Shown: piece by piece, positions 1 through 8,782 of the stretch
Layout of the letters: every line of letters starts with the position of its first letter
Position numbering within the stretch: position 1 is the first letter of the stretch
Assembly (NCBI RefSeq): GCF_001468225.1
Contig: NZ_LNRU01000012.1
Location: 1 to 64,000 of the forward strand
Reading direction: 5' to 3'
From: Sphingopyxis sp. H053
GTDB taxonomy: Bacteria > Pseudomonadota > Alphaproteobacteria > Sphingomonadales > Sphingomonadaceae
Length of the DNA: 64,000 bases
Notes under the pieces: generated by a model
Database searches by the model: none
The model's input: only the letters and a program-made list of their open reading frames with translations
Told to the model about the DNA's origin: nothing
Translations under genes and position numbers: made by a program

Positions 1-1
1 T

Positions 2-112
2 TTCGATCGCAAGGCGCCCTATATCCAGAGCTTCACCGATGCGAACACCGACACGATGACCTATGACCTGCTCGGACGGCGTTTCTACGTCGGCTTCCGC
101 ACCGCGTTCTGA
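2..112 (+). CDS. TonB-dependent receptor, C-terminal end (partial)
   Basis: Only the last 36 codons are present; the gene runs in from the left edge. The reading frame starting at base 2 ends ...RRFYVGFRTAF and stop, the usual close of a TonB-dependent outer-membrane beta-barrel (a final strand ending in an aromatic residue, here Phe). Eleven bases later two PepSY membrane protein genes begin on the same strand, so this is probably one operon for uptake of a siderophore or similar ligand. The substrate cannot be told from this fragment. Confidence 0.75.
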   Translation, partial: FDRKAPYIQSFTDANTDTMTYDLLGRRFYVGFRTAF

Positions 113-123
113 GGGTAATCGAT

Positions 124-828
124 ATGGCGATCCGTTGGCCGCTGCTCGTCCGGCGAACGCATAAATGGCTGGCCTTGGTGGTCGGCGTCCAGGCGCTGCT
201 CTGGACGCTGACCGGCTTCTACATGGTGGTCGTGCATATCGACACCATCCATGGCGACCATCTCGTGCGCGCGCCGATGGTTCAGCCCTTCGACCTCGCG
301 GGCCTCGCGCCGCCGTCGCGGATCGTTGCGGCCGCGCCCGGTGCGTCCGAGGTTCGCTTGCAGCGGTTCTTCGATCGCCCCGTCTGGCGCGCTGAAACTC
401 CCGAAGGGGCGCGGCTGTTCGATGCCCGCTCGGGTGCGCCGCTGCCTGCGCTTACCGAGTCCCAGGTCCGCGAGCAGGCGCGGCGCATCTACACCGGCGA
501 CGGCAAGATCGTGTCGGTGCGGCTGTTGACCGAAGCGCCACAGGAAATGCAGTCGCGCAAGCCGCCCTATTGGCAGGTCGAGTTCGAGGGCTGGAACCGC
601 CCGACGCTCTATCTGTCGCCGACGACCGGTGAGCTTATCTCGCGCCGGCACGCATTGTGGCGCGTGTTCGACTTCGCGTGGATGCTCCACATCATGGACT
701 ATGATGAGCGGACCGACGTCAACAACCCGTTGCTCCGCGTCGCGACCTGGAGCGTCTTCGCGATGGCGATCAGCGGGGCGTGGTTGCTGATCTGGTCCTT
801 CAAACGCCGCAAGAGGAAGCAGGCATGA
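124..828 (+). CDS. PepSY-domain inner-membrane protein
   Basis: 234 residues. A membrane segment lies near residues 15-37 (after RRTHKW, with a second aromatic-rich stretch) and another near 198-221, followed by a basic tail. The roughly 160-residue middle is a periplasmic PepSY-type domain. The RRxHKW N terminus and the WMLHIMDYD motif before the last helix are typical of PepSY proteins encoded beside TonB receptors, some of which act in ferric-siderophore reduction. It starts 11 bases after the receptor stop and overlaps the next gene by ATGA. The link to iron is inferred from context. Confidence 0.75.
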   Translation: MAIRWPLLVRRTHKWLALVVGVQALLWTLTGFYMVVVHIDTIHGDHLVRAPMVQPFDLAGLAPPSRIVAAAPGASEVRLQRFFDRPVWRAETPEGARLFDARSGAPLPALTESQVREQARRIYTGDGKIVSVRLLTEAPQEMQSRKPPYWQVEFEGWNRPTLYLSPTTGELISRRHALWRVFDFAWMLHIMDYDERTDVNNPLLRVATWSVFAMAISGAWLLIWSFKRRKRKQA

Positions 829-1559
829 AACGCATCCGACTGACGCCGCTCTTCTTCCGGCGCATCCACAAATGGGTCGGGCTGATCCTGGGTCTCCAGT
901 TCCTGCTCTGGGCGCTCAGCGGATCGGTGATGGCGCTGCTCGACAAGGATAAGGTCGGCGGGCACGGCGGCGGGATGTCGCATGCGCATCCACTGCCACC
1001 GGGGGAATATTTCGACGTGGCGGCCCTGCCGCGCGGCGAACCTGTCACGGGCGTGATCCTTCGCGATCTCGGAACCCGGCCGGTCTATGAAGTGCGCTCC
1101 GCAAAAGGCGTCCGTCTCGTCGACGCGACAAGCGGCGAGCACATCCGGGTCGACGAGGCCATGGCGCGCGAAGTCGCCTCCATGATGAACGAGGCGCCGA
1201 TCCGAGAGGTGAGCGTAATCGCCAAGCCGAACCTCGAATCGCGCGATCATGAGGGGGCGATGTGGCGCGTCGATTTCGCGGACGACGAGAACAGCAGCGC
1301 CTATGTCTCGCTCGATACCGCCCGCTTTCTCGTGATGCGCGGCGATACCTGGCGCACATGGGACTTCTTCTGGATGCTCCACAATATGGACTATATCAAC
1401 CGGTCGAGCTTCAACCACCCGCTGATCATCTTCGTCGCCTTCGGTGTACTATGGCTGTCGGGAACCGGCTTCTACCTGCTGTTCAAAAGCTTCAGCAAAG
1501 CCGACTTCCGTTGGCTGCGCCGGCGCCGCAAGCCGGTCGTGGTCACCCGCACCGGCTGA
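825..1559 (+). CDS. PepSY-domain inner-membrane protein, second copy
   Basis: 244 residues, paralogous to the gene before it: RRIHKWVGL at the N terminus, a first membrane helix, a periplasmic PepSY region, then WMLHNMDYI before the second helix and a basic cytoplasmic tail. The start is fixed by the ATGA overlap with the upstream stop. A His-rich stretch (GGHGGGMSHAH) near residues 46-56 could bind metal. The pair with the TonB receptor looks like one uptake or reduction operon. It ends 7 bases before the convergent HutC-like gene. Confidence 0.75.
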   Translation: MKRIRLTPLFFRRIHKWVGLILGLQFLLWALSGSVMALLDKDKVGGHGGGMSHAHPLPPGEYFDVAALPRGEPVTGVILRDLGTRPVYEVRSAKGVRLVDATSGEHIRVDEAMAREVASMMNEAPIREVSVIAKPNLESRDHEGAMWRVDFADDENSSAYVSLDTARFLVMRGDTWRTWDFFWMLHNMDYINRSSFNHPLIIFVAFGVLWLSGTGFYLLFKSFSKADFRWLRRRRKPVVVTRTG

Positions 1560-1565
1560 CCGGCC

Positions 1566-2267
1566 TCAATCGTCGATCGAAAAGGCGGCTGACAGCTCGA
1601 AGCGTGTTCCGGGGTGTGTCAGCCAGGCATGCGACACAAGGCGCGAGCGGCTCCAAGTCCGGCGCGTCATCTGGAGCACCGGTTCGCCGTCGGACAATCC
1701 CAGCATGCCGCGCATCCGCTCGTCGGGCATCGTCGAGCAAACGCGATGCTCGACCCGTTCGAGCGGTGCAATGCGCGTCAGATATTCATTTGGTGTCATC
1801 CGCGTGAAGTCGAGCGTGCCATAGTCGGGGGCGATCGACGCGAGAACGAACCTCTCTTCTATCTGTATCGGAAATTCGGCTTCGTGATGGACGATGATCG
1901 AATGGAACAATTTCGTGCCCACGGACACCTCGAGCAGCGGCGCCGTCTCTACATTGGCGCGCTCTTCGCGGTTCTGGATCACGCGGGCGCGGTACGCATG
2001 ACCGCGCTCCCGGATTTCCTCGGCGATGTTGCGGATTTCAATCATCTGGCCGATCGGCTTTGGCTCTGCGATGAACGATCCGCTGCCGGCGCGCCGCACG
2101 ACGACGCCCGCCGCCTGCAACTCGCGTAGAGCGCGGTTCGCGGTCATCCGCGAAACGTCGAACTGCTGAACCAGCTCCGCTTCCGACGGCACCCGGTCTC
2201 CTGGGTTGAGGCGGCCGTCCCGCACTGCATCGCAAATGCTTTGCTTGATGGCGACGTACCGGGGCAT
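1566..2267 (-). CDS. GntR/HutC-family transcriptional regulator
   Basis: 233 residues from the ATG at 2267, chosen because GGGAGG precedes it; longer in-frame starts up to 2372 would cover the likely operator. An N-terminal winged helix (residues about 5-70, with SEAELVQQFDVSRMTANRAL) is followed by a UTRA ligand-binding domain, the HutC subfamily layout. HutC proteins repress histidine-utilisation genes and respond to urocanate. No hut genes are visible here, so the ligand is open. A short palindromic site upstream suggests autoregulation. Confidence 0.75.
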   Translation of the reverse strand: MPRYVAIKQSICDAVRDGRLNPGDRVPSEAELVQQFDVSRMTANRALRELQAAGVVVRRAGSGSFIAEPKPIGQMIEIRNIAEEIRERGHAYRARVIQNREERANVETAPLLEVSVGTKLFHSIIVHHEAEFPIQIEERFVLASIAPDYGTLDFTRMTPNEYLTRIAPLERVEHRVCSTMPDERMRGMLGLSDGEPVLQMTRRTWSRSRLVSHAWLTHPGTRFELSAAFSIDD

Positions 2268-2360
2268 CACCTCGCCTCCCGTCTCTTCGGGCGGCCGGGT
2301 TGCCTCGCGGGGCCGAGATTCTGAAGCGGGGGATTTTCGAGTGAGCGAAGGGTTCATAAG

Positions 2361-2372
2361 TCGTCTATACAA
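2361..2372 (-). promoter_or_regulatory. candidate HutC-type operator
   Basis: On the minus strand this reads TTGTATAGACGA, which resembles the TTGTAT/ATACAA half-sites bound by HutC/GntR proteins. It lies about 95 bases upstream of the preferred start of the HutC-like gene, inside its presumed leader. Called by eye only. Confidence 0.35.
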
Positions 2373-2463
2373 CTTCGCCGACTCCCAGCTAGGTAAAACA
2401 GAATGTCACGCGCCGATTGCGCAAAAACTTGCGCGCCAAGCCACTCTCGGTGAGAGCGGGAGA

Positions 2464-3234
2464 CTAATTGTCTCGATTCCGCTTGCGATCGGGAAAGTAG
2501 CGTGCCGGCGTTACACCGGTCAGTTCGCGAAACGAGCGGATAAAGTTACTCGCCGTCCCAAAACCGAGTTCGAGCGCGATCGATGTGACCGCCTCGCCCT
2601 GCGCCAGCCGCAAGAGCGCGGCCTTGAGCCGAATCTGGTTCCGAAACGCGGTAAAGCCTGTTCCGGTATCGCGTTGGAACAGCCGCGCAAGGCTTCGGCT
2701 CGAGATATGGAGTTGCTCCGACCAGGCTTCGAGGCTCCTCCGGTCGCCGGGATTGCGATCGAGTGCCGCGGCGATTTGCGCGATACGGGGCGCTGTGACC
2801 GACGGGATCGTCAGGGCAGGCGATATTTTCAACGCCATCTCGTCGGCGAAGAGGAAGGCCAGATGCCGCTGACGCGCCCCTGCGCCCGTGCCTGCGGCCG
2901 CAAAAATGATCTCGCGCATCAAGGGGCTCACGGAAGTTAGCCCGGCTTCTTTCGGCAGCCTCCGTAGAATGCTGCCGAAACAATATATGCTGTACATCTC
3001 GAAACCGCCCGAGGTCTCGACGCGATGCTCATGGTCCGCGGGCAGCCAAACGCCCTGCTGGGGCGGAACGACCCATTGTCCCTCACGGGTGTGCAATATC
3101 ATGACCCCCCTGCTCGGGTATATCAGTTGGACTACTGGGTGCCGGTGCCACTCCCCGATGCTTCGTGCATGGAATGTGGCTCGTTCCACCTCGATCGAGA
3201 CCGAAGGAGCATTCTTGTCGGATAGTGAATTCAT
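2464..3234 (-). CDS. AraC-family transcriptional regulator with cupin domain
   Basis: 256 residues. The N-terminal half is a cupin-like sensor (HRHPVVQLIYPSRGVM, then PPQQGVWLPADHEH), and the C-terminal 100 residues carry the two helix-turn-helix units of AraC/XylS proteins, with ALELGFGTASNFIRSFREL in the second. It is transcribed away from the methyltransferase gene with a 71-base divergent spacer, which suggests it may control that gene and the alpha/beta-fold gene after it. The effector is unknown. Confidence 0.8.
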   Translation of the reverse strand: MNSLSDKNAPSVSIEVERATFHARSIGEWHRHPVVQLIYPSRGVMILHTREGQWVVPPQQGVWLPADHEHRVETSGGFEMYSIYCFGSILRRLPKEAGLTSVSPLMREIIFAAAGTGAGARQRHLAFLFADEMALKISPALTIPSVTAPRIAQIAAALDRNPGDRRSLEAWSEQLHISSRSLARLFQRDTGTGFTAFRNQIRLKAALLRLAQGEAVTSIALELGFGTASNFIRSFRELTGVTPARYFPDRKRNRDN

Positions 3235-3305
3235 TATGTCCTGATATCATCTATCGGACATAGTCTCCAACGCTCAGCATCGTCTTCGCAATCGACGGAG
3301 ACCTT

Positions 3306-4052
3306 ATGCGCCTACCCATGATGATCCAGTCCACGAAGCGTTCGTCCGCCGCCCGTCCCCATGGGGAATATAAGCGCCAATTGCTCGACGAAATTGTCGC
3401 TCTCAAGCCGGCAACCTTACTCGACGTCGGATGCGGCACGGGCGATCTTCTCGTCGCAGCGCGCGAAGCGGGCATCGCCCGCACTGTCGGGATCGAGCCG
3501 GAAACCCAAGCTTGCGTCCGCGCGCGATCCCGGGGTTTGGACGTCATTTCATGTCGTGCCGAAGCGCTGCCATTCGAAGACCGCAGTTTCGACGTCGTGA
3601 CGCTCGATTATGTCGCACATCATACGGAGAATTTGCCGAGAGCATTGCGCGAGGCGTCGCGCGTCGCGCGCTGCGCCGTGCTCATCCTGGATTGCTGGTT
3701 CGACGACACCCTTGCTTCCCAGCGCGTCGCACGACGCTATGACAACTGGCTGAAGAGGCGCGACCGCAAGAGCGGATATGTGCACAACGCCTGCCCCACG
3801 GCGATCGAACTAATCTCTATGTTTGCAGCCGAAGAATTTTCGATCGACTATTTTTGCCGCCTTATCCTTTCGCCGCTCGACGTCGCCGAAGTCGAACGAT
3901 CGGCCCGCGGTCTCCTGGAAAATGACGACGACCCGATCGGGAGGCTGGAACTGGAGGGCATTCTAGACGATGCCCGCCGCGACGGAATAAGCGATGATGG
4001 CTGCATCGTCGCTCGCTTTCTTCGCGACGGCGAAGCTGCAGACACCGCCTAG
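3306..4052 (+). CDS. class I SAM-dependent methyltransferase
   Basis: 248 residues. Motif I LLDVGCGTGD is at residues 38-47, and the acidic residue after strand 2 is in GIEPE. The motif IV region reads FDVVTLDYVAHH, a Rossmann methyltransferase of the Methyltransf_11 type. The start has GGAG at 3297-3300. The alpha/beta-fold gene follows after 25 bases and the divergent AraC regulator precedes it, so the three look like one small regulated unit. The substrate cannot be read from the sequence. Confidence 0.75.
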   Translation: MRLPMMIQSTKRSSAARPHGEYKRQLLDEIVALKPATLLDVGCGTGDLLVAAREAGIARTVGIEPETQACVRARSRGLDVISCRAEALPFEDRSFDVVTLDYVAHHTENLPRALREASRVARCAVLILDCWFDDTLASQRVARRYDNWLKRRDRKSGYVHNACPTAIELISMFAAEEFSIDYFCRLILSPLDVAEVERSARGLLENDDDPIGRLELEGILDDARRDGISDDGCIVARFLRDGEAADTA

Positions 4053-4077
4053 GCCCGAGAATGAAGGAGAGGCGATC

Positions 4078-4923
4078 ATGTCGAGGCAAGCGGCTCTGGC
4101 CGAGATCCGGTTTCTGGGCGATGATCGATGTGAGTTGTCTGCCTGGGTGTCGGCGGCGGCTCCAGGGATCGAGAATCCAACGCCGATCCTGCTATGCCAC
4201 GGTGGCGGACCCGATCACGCAATGTTCCTGCCCCTGATCGAGACAATCCCGGACGAATATGCGGTAATACTTCCCGATGTGCGCGGCTATGGCCGATCGC
4301 GATGTCGCGACACGGCGCGCCACACTTGGGCCCAATATGTATCCGATGCAGTCGCGTTGCTTGACGCCCTTGGTTTCTCGCGCGCCATCATCGGAGGCGC
4401 CGGACTTGGATCGACGATAGCACTCCGCTTCGCGGTGGATCTTCCGACCTATGTTCTGGCTGTCATCGCGATCGGGATCGAGGATATCGAGGACGATAAG
4501 GCAAAGGAGGCTGAAATCCGGATGATGGAGGCGTTCGCCTTGCGAGTACAGCGTGACGGCATTCTGGCCGGATGGGAGCCCCTCTTGCCGCATCTATCTC
4601 CGATCATCGGCGCGATGGTTTGCGAGGCGATCCCGCGTTCCGATGCGGAGAGCATTGCCGCGGCTGCGGCGATCGGTCGCGACCGATCCTTTAAAGATCC
4701 CGAAGAGCTTGCCGTCATTTCCGTTCCGGTCATCTTGTTCGCGGGTGACGACGCGAGACACCCGCAGTCGCTGGCCGAAGAGCTTGCGAGCATCATTCCC
4801 CGTGGCCGATTGGCGGCGGCTTCGCTGTCATCGAACGTGAAAACAAGCCGCGATTTCGGTCGGTTCATCGCGCCCGCTCTTCTCGACTTTATTGCCGAAG
4901 TTCGAGCCGCACCCACAGGATGA
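4078..4923 (+). CDS. alpha/beta-hydrolase-fold protein lacking the nucleophile
   Basis: 281 residues, start ATG with GGAG upstream. The fold is clear: oxyanion motif HGGG at 41-44, LPDVRGYGRS at 65-74, and a nucleophile elbow near 105-112. The elbow reads GAGLG instead of GxSxG, with Gly where the Ser should be. The C-terminal region keeps GDDARHP but shows no obvious catalytic His. It is probably a non-hydrolytic member that binds a ligand or uses another chemistry. It follows the methyltransferase gene by 25 bases and is probably co-transcribed with it. Confidence 0.7.
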   Translation: MSRQAALAEIRFLGDDRCELSAWVSAAAPGIENPTPILLCHGGGPDHAMFLPLIETIPDEYAVILPDVRGYGRSRCRDTARHTWAQYVSDAVALLDALGFSRAIIGGAGLGSTIALRFAVDLPTYVLAVIAIGIEDIEDDKAKEAEIRMMEAFALRVQRDGILAGWEPLLPHLSPIIGAMVCEAIPRSDAESIAAAAAIGRDRSFKDPEELAVISVPVILFAGDDARHPQSLAEELASIIPRGRLAAASLSSNVKTSRDFGRFIAPALLDFIAEVRAAPTG

Positions 4924-5064
4924 TCGCAGCCTCTACGATCTGACCGACGGATAACCGCCGAAGCAGGCCCATCCAGCCGGACCTGGCGCGCACCCGATTG
5001 CGATAGCAGCAAGCGGTCTCGGCCGGCACCTGCGTCGGTGGTGCGATGTCCCGCCGCGAAGCGC

Positions 5065-5147
5065 GGCCCCCTTCGGCGGCCGCAGAGGGAGAGGAGAGAG
5101 GGGCCAGGTGACGGGTTGAAACCGGGAGAGAGTCTTCCGGACCCGTC
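5065..5147 (+). ncRNA. structured leader of the DUF932 gene
   Basis: It contains one hairpin with arms GGCCCC (5065-5070) and GGGGCC (5100-5105). A second has arms GACGGGT (5110-5116) and ACCCGTC (5141-5147) enclosing CCGG/CCGG. The segment GCCAxxTGACGGG...CCGGGAGAGAGTCT recurs before the ParB-like gene at 6384-6462, where the stem pairs are kept by compensatory changes. It lies 13 bases before the start codon, so a cis-acting RNA is likely. Confidence 0.5.
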
Positions 5148-5160
5148 GCGGAGACACGCC

Positions 5161-6354
5161 ATGACACTTCTACCCAGCACCCTCGCCCGCGATTCGTCCC
5201 CGGGCTACAAGGTCGATATCTCGCGAGGCCGGCGCATCGGCCGCGTCTCGTCCGAATGGTTCTCCCGGCCCGACGACGAGCGCTACCTGTCGCTCTCCGA
5301 CCTTTATGATGCAGTGCGCGCGCGGGCCGAGACCGCGACTGCGCGGACTGTCGAAACCCGCGCCATTCGCGTCATCGCCGCGCCCGACGAACCCGAGCGA
5401 CTGAGCCTGCTCCTTCCCGACCGCGAAGCGCCGGTTGCACCCACGCACTGGTCTTTCGGGCAAATGTGCAGTCTCGTCGGGGCGCCGTCGGCCTATCTGC
5501 GCCAGCTTCCCGCCGCATTGGCGGGCATCAACATGCAGCACGGTCTGCTCGCGCATCGCGGGGAATTGGTGAAGACGCTCGAGACCGGCGACGGGCGCAC
5601 CGAGCTGCGTGCCGTGACCGGCCCCGATTATGGCCGCATCTGGGATCATGAGCTTGTCGCCGCGGTCATGAAGATCGCGGGCAATGGCACTGGCGACACG
5701 CGGTGGAAGGTGCCGGGGCTCCTCGACTGGTCGACGATGCGCCACAATCCCTTCGTCGAGGTCATGAAAGATACGACGACGCTCTACGCCAGCGACCGCG
5801 ACGTCTTCCTCTTCCTTGTCGACGACGCCAATCCGATCGAGGCCGGTCGTCTGCCCAACGGCGATCCCGACCTCTTCTTCCGCGGCTTCTACTGCTGGAA
5901 CAGCGAGGTCGGGTCGAAAGCCCTCGGCATGGCGACCTTCTATCTTCGCGCCGTCTGCATGAACCGGAACATCTGGGGCGCCGAGGGCTTCGAAGAGATC
6001 AGCATCCGGCACAGCAAGTTCGCGGCCGGTCGCTTCGCGCAGGAAGCGGCGCCCGCGCTCGAACGCTTCGCCTCTTCCTCGCCGGTCTCCTTTATGAACG
6101 GCATCAAGGCCGCTCGGGCCGCGATCGTCGCGCGCGACGATGACGATCGGCAGACCTTCCTGCGCAAACGCGGCTTCTCGAAGGGCGAGAGCGAGCGGAT
6201 CATCCGCAGCGTGCTGCAGGAAGAGGGGCACCCGCCCGCATCGATCTTCGACTTCGTGCAGGGGATCACCGCGCTGGCCCGCGAGCGTCCGCATCAGGAT
6301 GGACGGCTCGAGCTGGAAGCCAAGGGTGCCAAGCTTCTGGCCTCGGTCCACTGA
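5161..6354 (+). CDS. DUF932 family protein
   Basis: 397 residues. The whole protein matches the DUF932 layout of phage, plasmid and ICE proteins: a conserved core with WSFGQMCSLVGAPSAYLRQLP, the VTGPDYGRIWDHELV segment, and the YCWNSEVGSKALG and VCMNRNIWG motifs. The biochemical function of DUF932 is unknown. In alphaproteobacterial elements it commonly sits beside ParB-like, Toprim and DUF2493 genes, exactly the order here, so it belongs to the maintenance backbone. The ATG is placed after the structured leader; longer in-frame starts would translate that leader. Confidence 0.8.
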   Translation: MTLLPSTLARDSSPGYKVDISRGRRIGRVSSEWFSRPDDERYLSLSDLYDAVRARAETATARTVETRAIRVIAAPDEPERLSLLLPDREAPVAPTHWSFGQMCSLVGAPSAYLRQLPAALAGINMQHGLLAHRGELVKTLETGDGRTELRAVTGPDYGRIWDHELVAAVMKIAGNGTGDTRWKVPGLLDWSTMRHNPFVEVMKDTTTLYASDRDVFLFLVDDANPIEAGRLPNGDPDLFFRGFYCWNSEVGSKALGMATFYLRAVCMNRNIWGAEGFEEISIRHSKFAAGRFAQEAAPALERFASSSPVSFMNGIKAARAAIVARDDDDRQTFLRKRGFSKGESERIIRSVLQEEGHPPASIFDFVQGITALARERPHQDGRLELEAKGAKLLASVH

Positions 6355-6383
6355 GCAAATCTCGCGTTCGCCGGCGGCGTGGT

Positions 6384-6462
6384 CCTTTCCCTTCAGAGGG
6401 AGAGGGCTGCGCCGGAGCCATGACGGGCTGAGAGCCGGGAGAGAGTCTCGCGGCGGCCTGTC
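6384..6462 (+). ncRNA. structured leader of the ParB-like gene
   Basis: The first hairpin has arms CCTTTCCCT (6384-6392) and AGGGAGAGG (6397-6405). The second has arms GACGGGC (6422-6428) and GCCTGTC (6456-6462) enclosing GCCG/CGGC and the sequence GGGAGAGAGTCT. Compared with the leader at 5065-5147 one pair changes from T-A to C-G and another from G-C to G-T, which keeps the stem. It ends 13 bases before the ATG. Confidence 0.5.
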
Positions 6463-6475
6463 ATGGAGAAGCATC

Positions 6476-8593
6476 ATGACGAAACAGGCAAAAATCACCC
6501 TCAGCGGCGCGCGGGAAATTCCCTTCAGCGCGCTCGTGCTGAGCCAGGCCAATGTGCGGCGCGTGAAGGCCGGGGTGTCGATCGACAGCCTTGCCGCGGA
6601 CATCGCGCGGCGCGGCCTCCTCCAGAGCCTGACTGTTCGCGCCCAGCGCGACGAGGCGGGCCAGGAAACCGGTCGCTTCGAAGTCCCGGCCGGCGGTCGC
6701 CGCTTCCGCGCGCTCCAGATGCTGGTGAAACAGCGGCGCCTGGCGAAGACCGAGCCCGTGCCCTGCATCGTCCGCGAGGATGATGCCGTGTCGGCCGAAG
6801 AGGATTCGCTCGCCGAAAATGTCCATCGCGAACCGCTGCATCCGCTCGACCAGTTCCGGTCGATGCAGAAGCTCGTCGAACAGGGCACCGACATCGAAAC
6901 GATCGCGGCGACCTTCATGGTCACGCCCGCGGTCGTGAAACAGCGCCTCAAGCTCGCCGAGGTCTCGCCCAAGCTCCACGACATCTACGCCGATGACGGC
7001 ATGACGCTCGAACAGCTGATGTCCTTTTCGGTGTCGAGCGATCACGCGCGGCAGGAACAGGTCTGGGATATGCTCGCCTCGAGCCACACCCAGCAGCCCT
7101 GGTATATCCGCGCGCGGCTGACCGAGGACAAGGTTCGGGCATCGGACAAGCGCGTCCAGTTCGTCACCCTCGACGCCTATCGCGAGGCAGGCGGACATAT
7201 TCTTCGCGATCTCTTCGAAAGCGATGACGGCGGCTGGCTCGAGGACGTCGCGCTGCTCGACCGGCTGCAGGCCGAGAAGTTCGAAGCCGAGGTTGCGCGT
7301 GTCGCGGCGGAAGGCTGGAAGTGGATCGAGACGGCGGTCGACTTCCCCTATGGCCACACCTTCGGCCACCGCCCGCTCGATGGCGTGGCGGCCGAGACGA
7401 GCGCCGACGATGAGGCGCGGATCGAAGCGCTGCGCGAGGAAGCCGACCGGCTCGAAGACGAATGGGCGGGCGCCGAGGACATCCCCGATGAAATCAGTGC
7501 CCGGATCGATGCGATCGACGAGGAGATCGCGCCGCTCGTCTCGAAGCCGCTGATCTACGACCCGGAGGAAGTGGCGATCGCCGGCACCTTCGTGAGCATC
7601 GATGTCGACGGGTCGCTGCATATCGAACGCGGCTTCGTTCGTCCCGAGGACGAGCCGCAAGAGCCCGTTGACGAGGAAGCTGCGGGCGGCGAGGAAGCGG
7701 CCGGCGGCGTGATCGGCGACGAAATGCAGGAAGATGCGGTCGGCGCGACATCTCCGGAAGAAGGCGGCACCGGCGAGGGCGAAGATCCGGATGATCTCGT
7801 CCGCCCGCTTCCGGACAAGCTCGTGACCGACCTCACCGCGCACCGCACCCTTGCGCTGCGCGACGCGCTGGCCGCAAGCCCGCTGGTGGCGTTTGCGGCG
7901 ATGCTCCACGCCATCGTTCTCGAATGCTTCTACACCTATGCCTCCTCGGCGAGTTGCGTCGGCATCGCGCTGCGCAATCATTCGATGGTCGGCTATGATG
8001 CGGGGCTCAACGATACGCCGTCCGCGCGGGCCATTCGCGAACGGCACGAAGGCTGGTCCGAGCGGCTGCCCGATGCGACCGCCGATCTGTGGGACGTGCT
8101 TGCCGGTCTCGACGCTGATGACCAGGCAGCACTGTTCGCGCACTGCGTCTCCTTCGGCGTCAATGCGGTGTGGGAGCCGGCGACCCGCTATAATGAAGGC
8201 CGGGTGTCGGCCCGCGCGGTGGCGAGCCGGATCGACCATTCGCACATCCTCGCGCGGGCGTCGGGCCTCGACATGGTCCAGGCGGGCTGGGTTGCTACCA
8301 CGGCCAATTACCTCGGACGGGTGACCAAGCCGGGGATCCTCGATGCCGTCGAAGAGGCTTGCGGGGCCGAAGCGGCGGCGCGGATTGCGGGACTGAAGAA
8401 GCCCGAGATGGCGAGCGCCGCCGAGGACCTGCTCAAAGGCACCGGCTGGCTTGCACATCCGCTGCGCACGCCCGTCATCGACGAGCCCGACGGTGATGGG
8501 GAGCTGGCTGCGGCCAATGACGATGGCCCTGCAATCGAAGCGGGCCATGACGAGCTGGGCGACGACGACATCGAAGCGATTGCCGCCGAATAA
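6476..8593 (+). CDS. large ParB/RepB/Spo0J-like nuclease-domain protein
   Basis: 705 residues. The N-terminal part is ParB-like: IPFSALVLSQANVRRV, then GGRRFRALQML, and AENVHREPLHPLDQF, followed by a helix-turn-helix (IAATFMVTPAVVKQRLKLAE). The long C-terminal extension includes an acidic low-complexity linker (about residues 400-445, rich in E, D and G) and a helical domain of unknown role. Such 600-720 residue ParB-like proteins are common on alphaproteobacterial plasmids and ICEs. There is no ParA partner nearby, so classical partitioning is not assured. A terminator follows. Confidence 0.8.
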   Translation: MTKQAKITLSGAREIPFSALVLSQANVRRVKAGVSIDSLAADIARRGLLQSLTVRAQRDEAGQETGRFEVPAGGRRFRALQMLVKQRRLAKTEPVPCIVREDDAVSAEEDSLAENVHREPLHPLDQFRSMQKLVEQGTDIETIAATFMVTPAVVKQRLKLAEVSPKLHDIYADDGMTLEQLMSFSVSSDHARQEQVWDMLASSHTQQPWYIRARLTEDKVRASDKRVQFVTLDAYREAGGHILRDLFESDDGGWLEDVALLDRLQAEKFEAEVARVAAEGWKWIETAVDFPYGHTFGHRPLDGVAAETSADDEARIEALREEADRLEDEWAGAEDIPDEISARIDAIDEEIAPLVSKPLIYDPEEVAIAGTFVSIDVDGSLHIERGFVRPEDEPQEPVDEEAAGGEEAAGGVIGDEMQEDAVGATSPEEGGTGEGEDPDDLVRPLPDKLVTDLTAHRTLALRDALAASPLVAFAAMLHAIVLECFYTYASSASCVGIALRNHSMVGYDAGLNDTPSARAIRERHEGWSERLPDATADLWDVLAGLDADDQAALFAHCVSFGVNAVWEPATRYNEGRVSARAVASRIDHSHILARASGLDMVQAGWVATTANYLGRVTKPGILDAVEEACGAEAAARIAGLKKPEMASAAEDLLKGTGWLAHPLRTPVIDEPDGDGELAAANDDGPAIEAGHDELGDDDIEAIAAE

Positions 8594-8611
8594 CGCCACC
8601 GACTATCATTC

Positions 8612-8647
8612 GGGGAGTTCGGCGCTGTGCCGGGCTCCCCATTTTTT
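8612..8647 (+). terminator. rho-independent terminator after the ParB-like gene
   Basis: Stem GGGGAG (8612-8617) pairs with CTCCCC (8635-8640), with inner CGGC/GCCG, followed by ATTTTTT. It lies 18 bases after the stop codon. Confidence 0.8.
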
Positions 8648-8782
8648 CGCTGGCCCTTGAAATCAGGACGCTCCGCGCGAACATCGGAGGTGTCCGGCAG
8701 GGGCTGCCAGACCGCCGCATGCCTTCCTGACCCGCTCCACCGGGCGGGATCGCGCGCAGCCTGTCTTGTGAAGGAGGCCCCC

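Noticed and set aside
6461-8599. 712-residue minus-strand frame opposite the ParB-like gene
   Set aside because: Antisense shadow of the strong + gene; composition and lack of domains argue against it.
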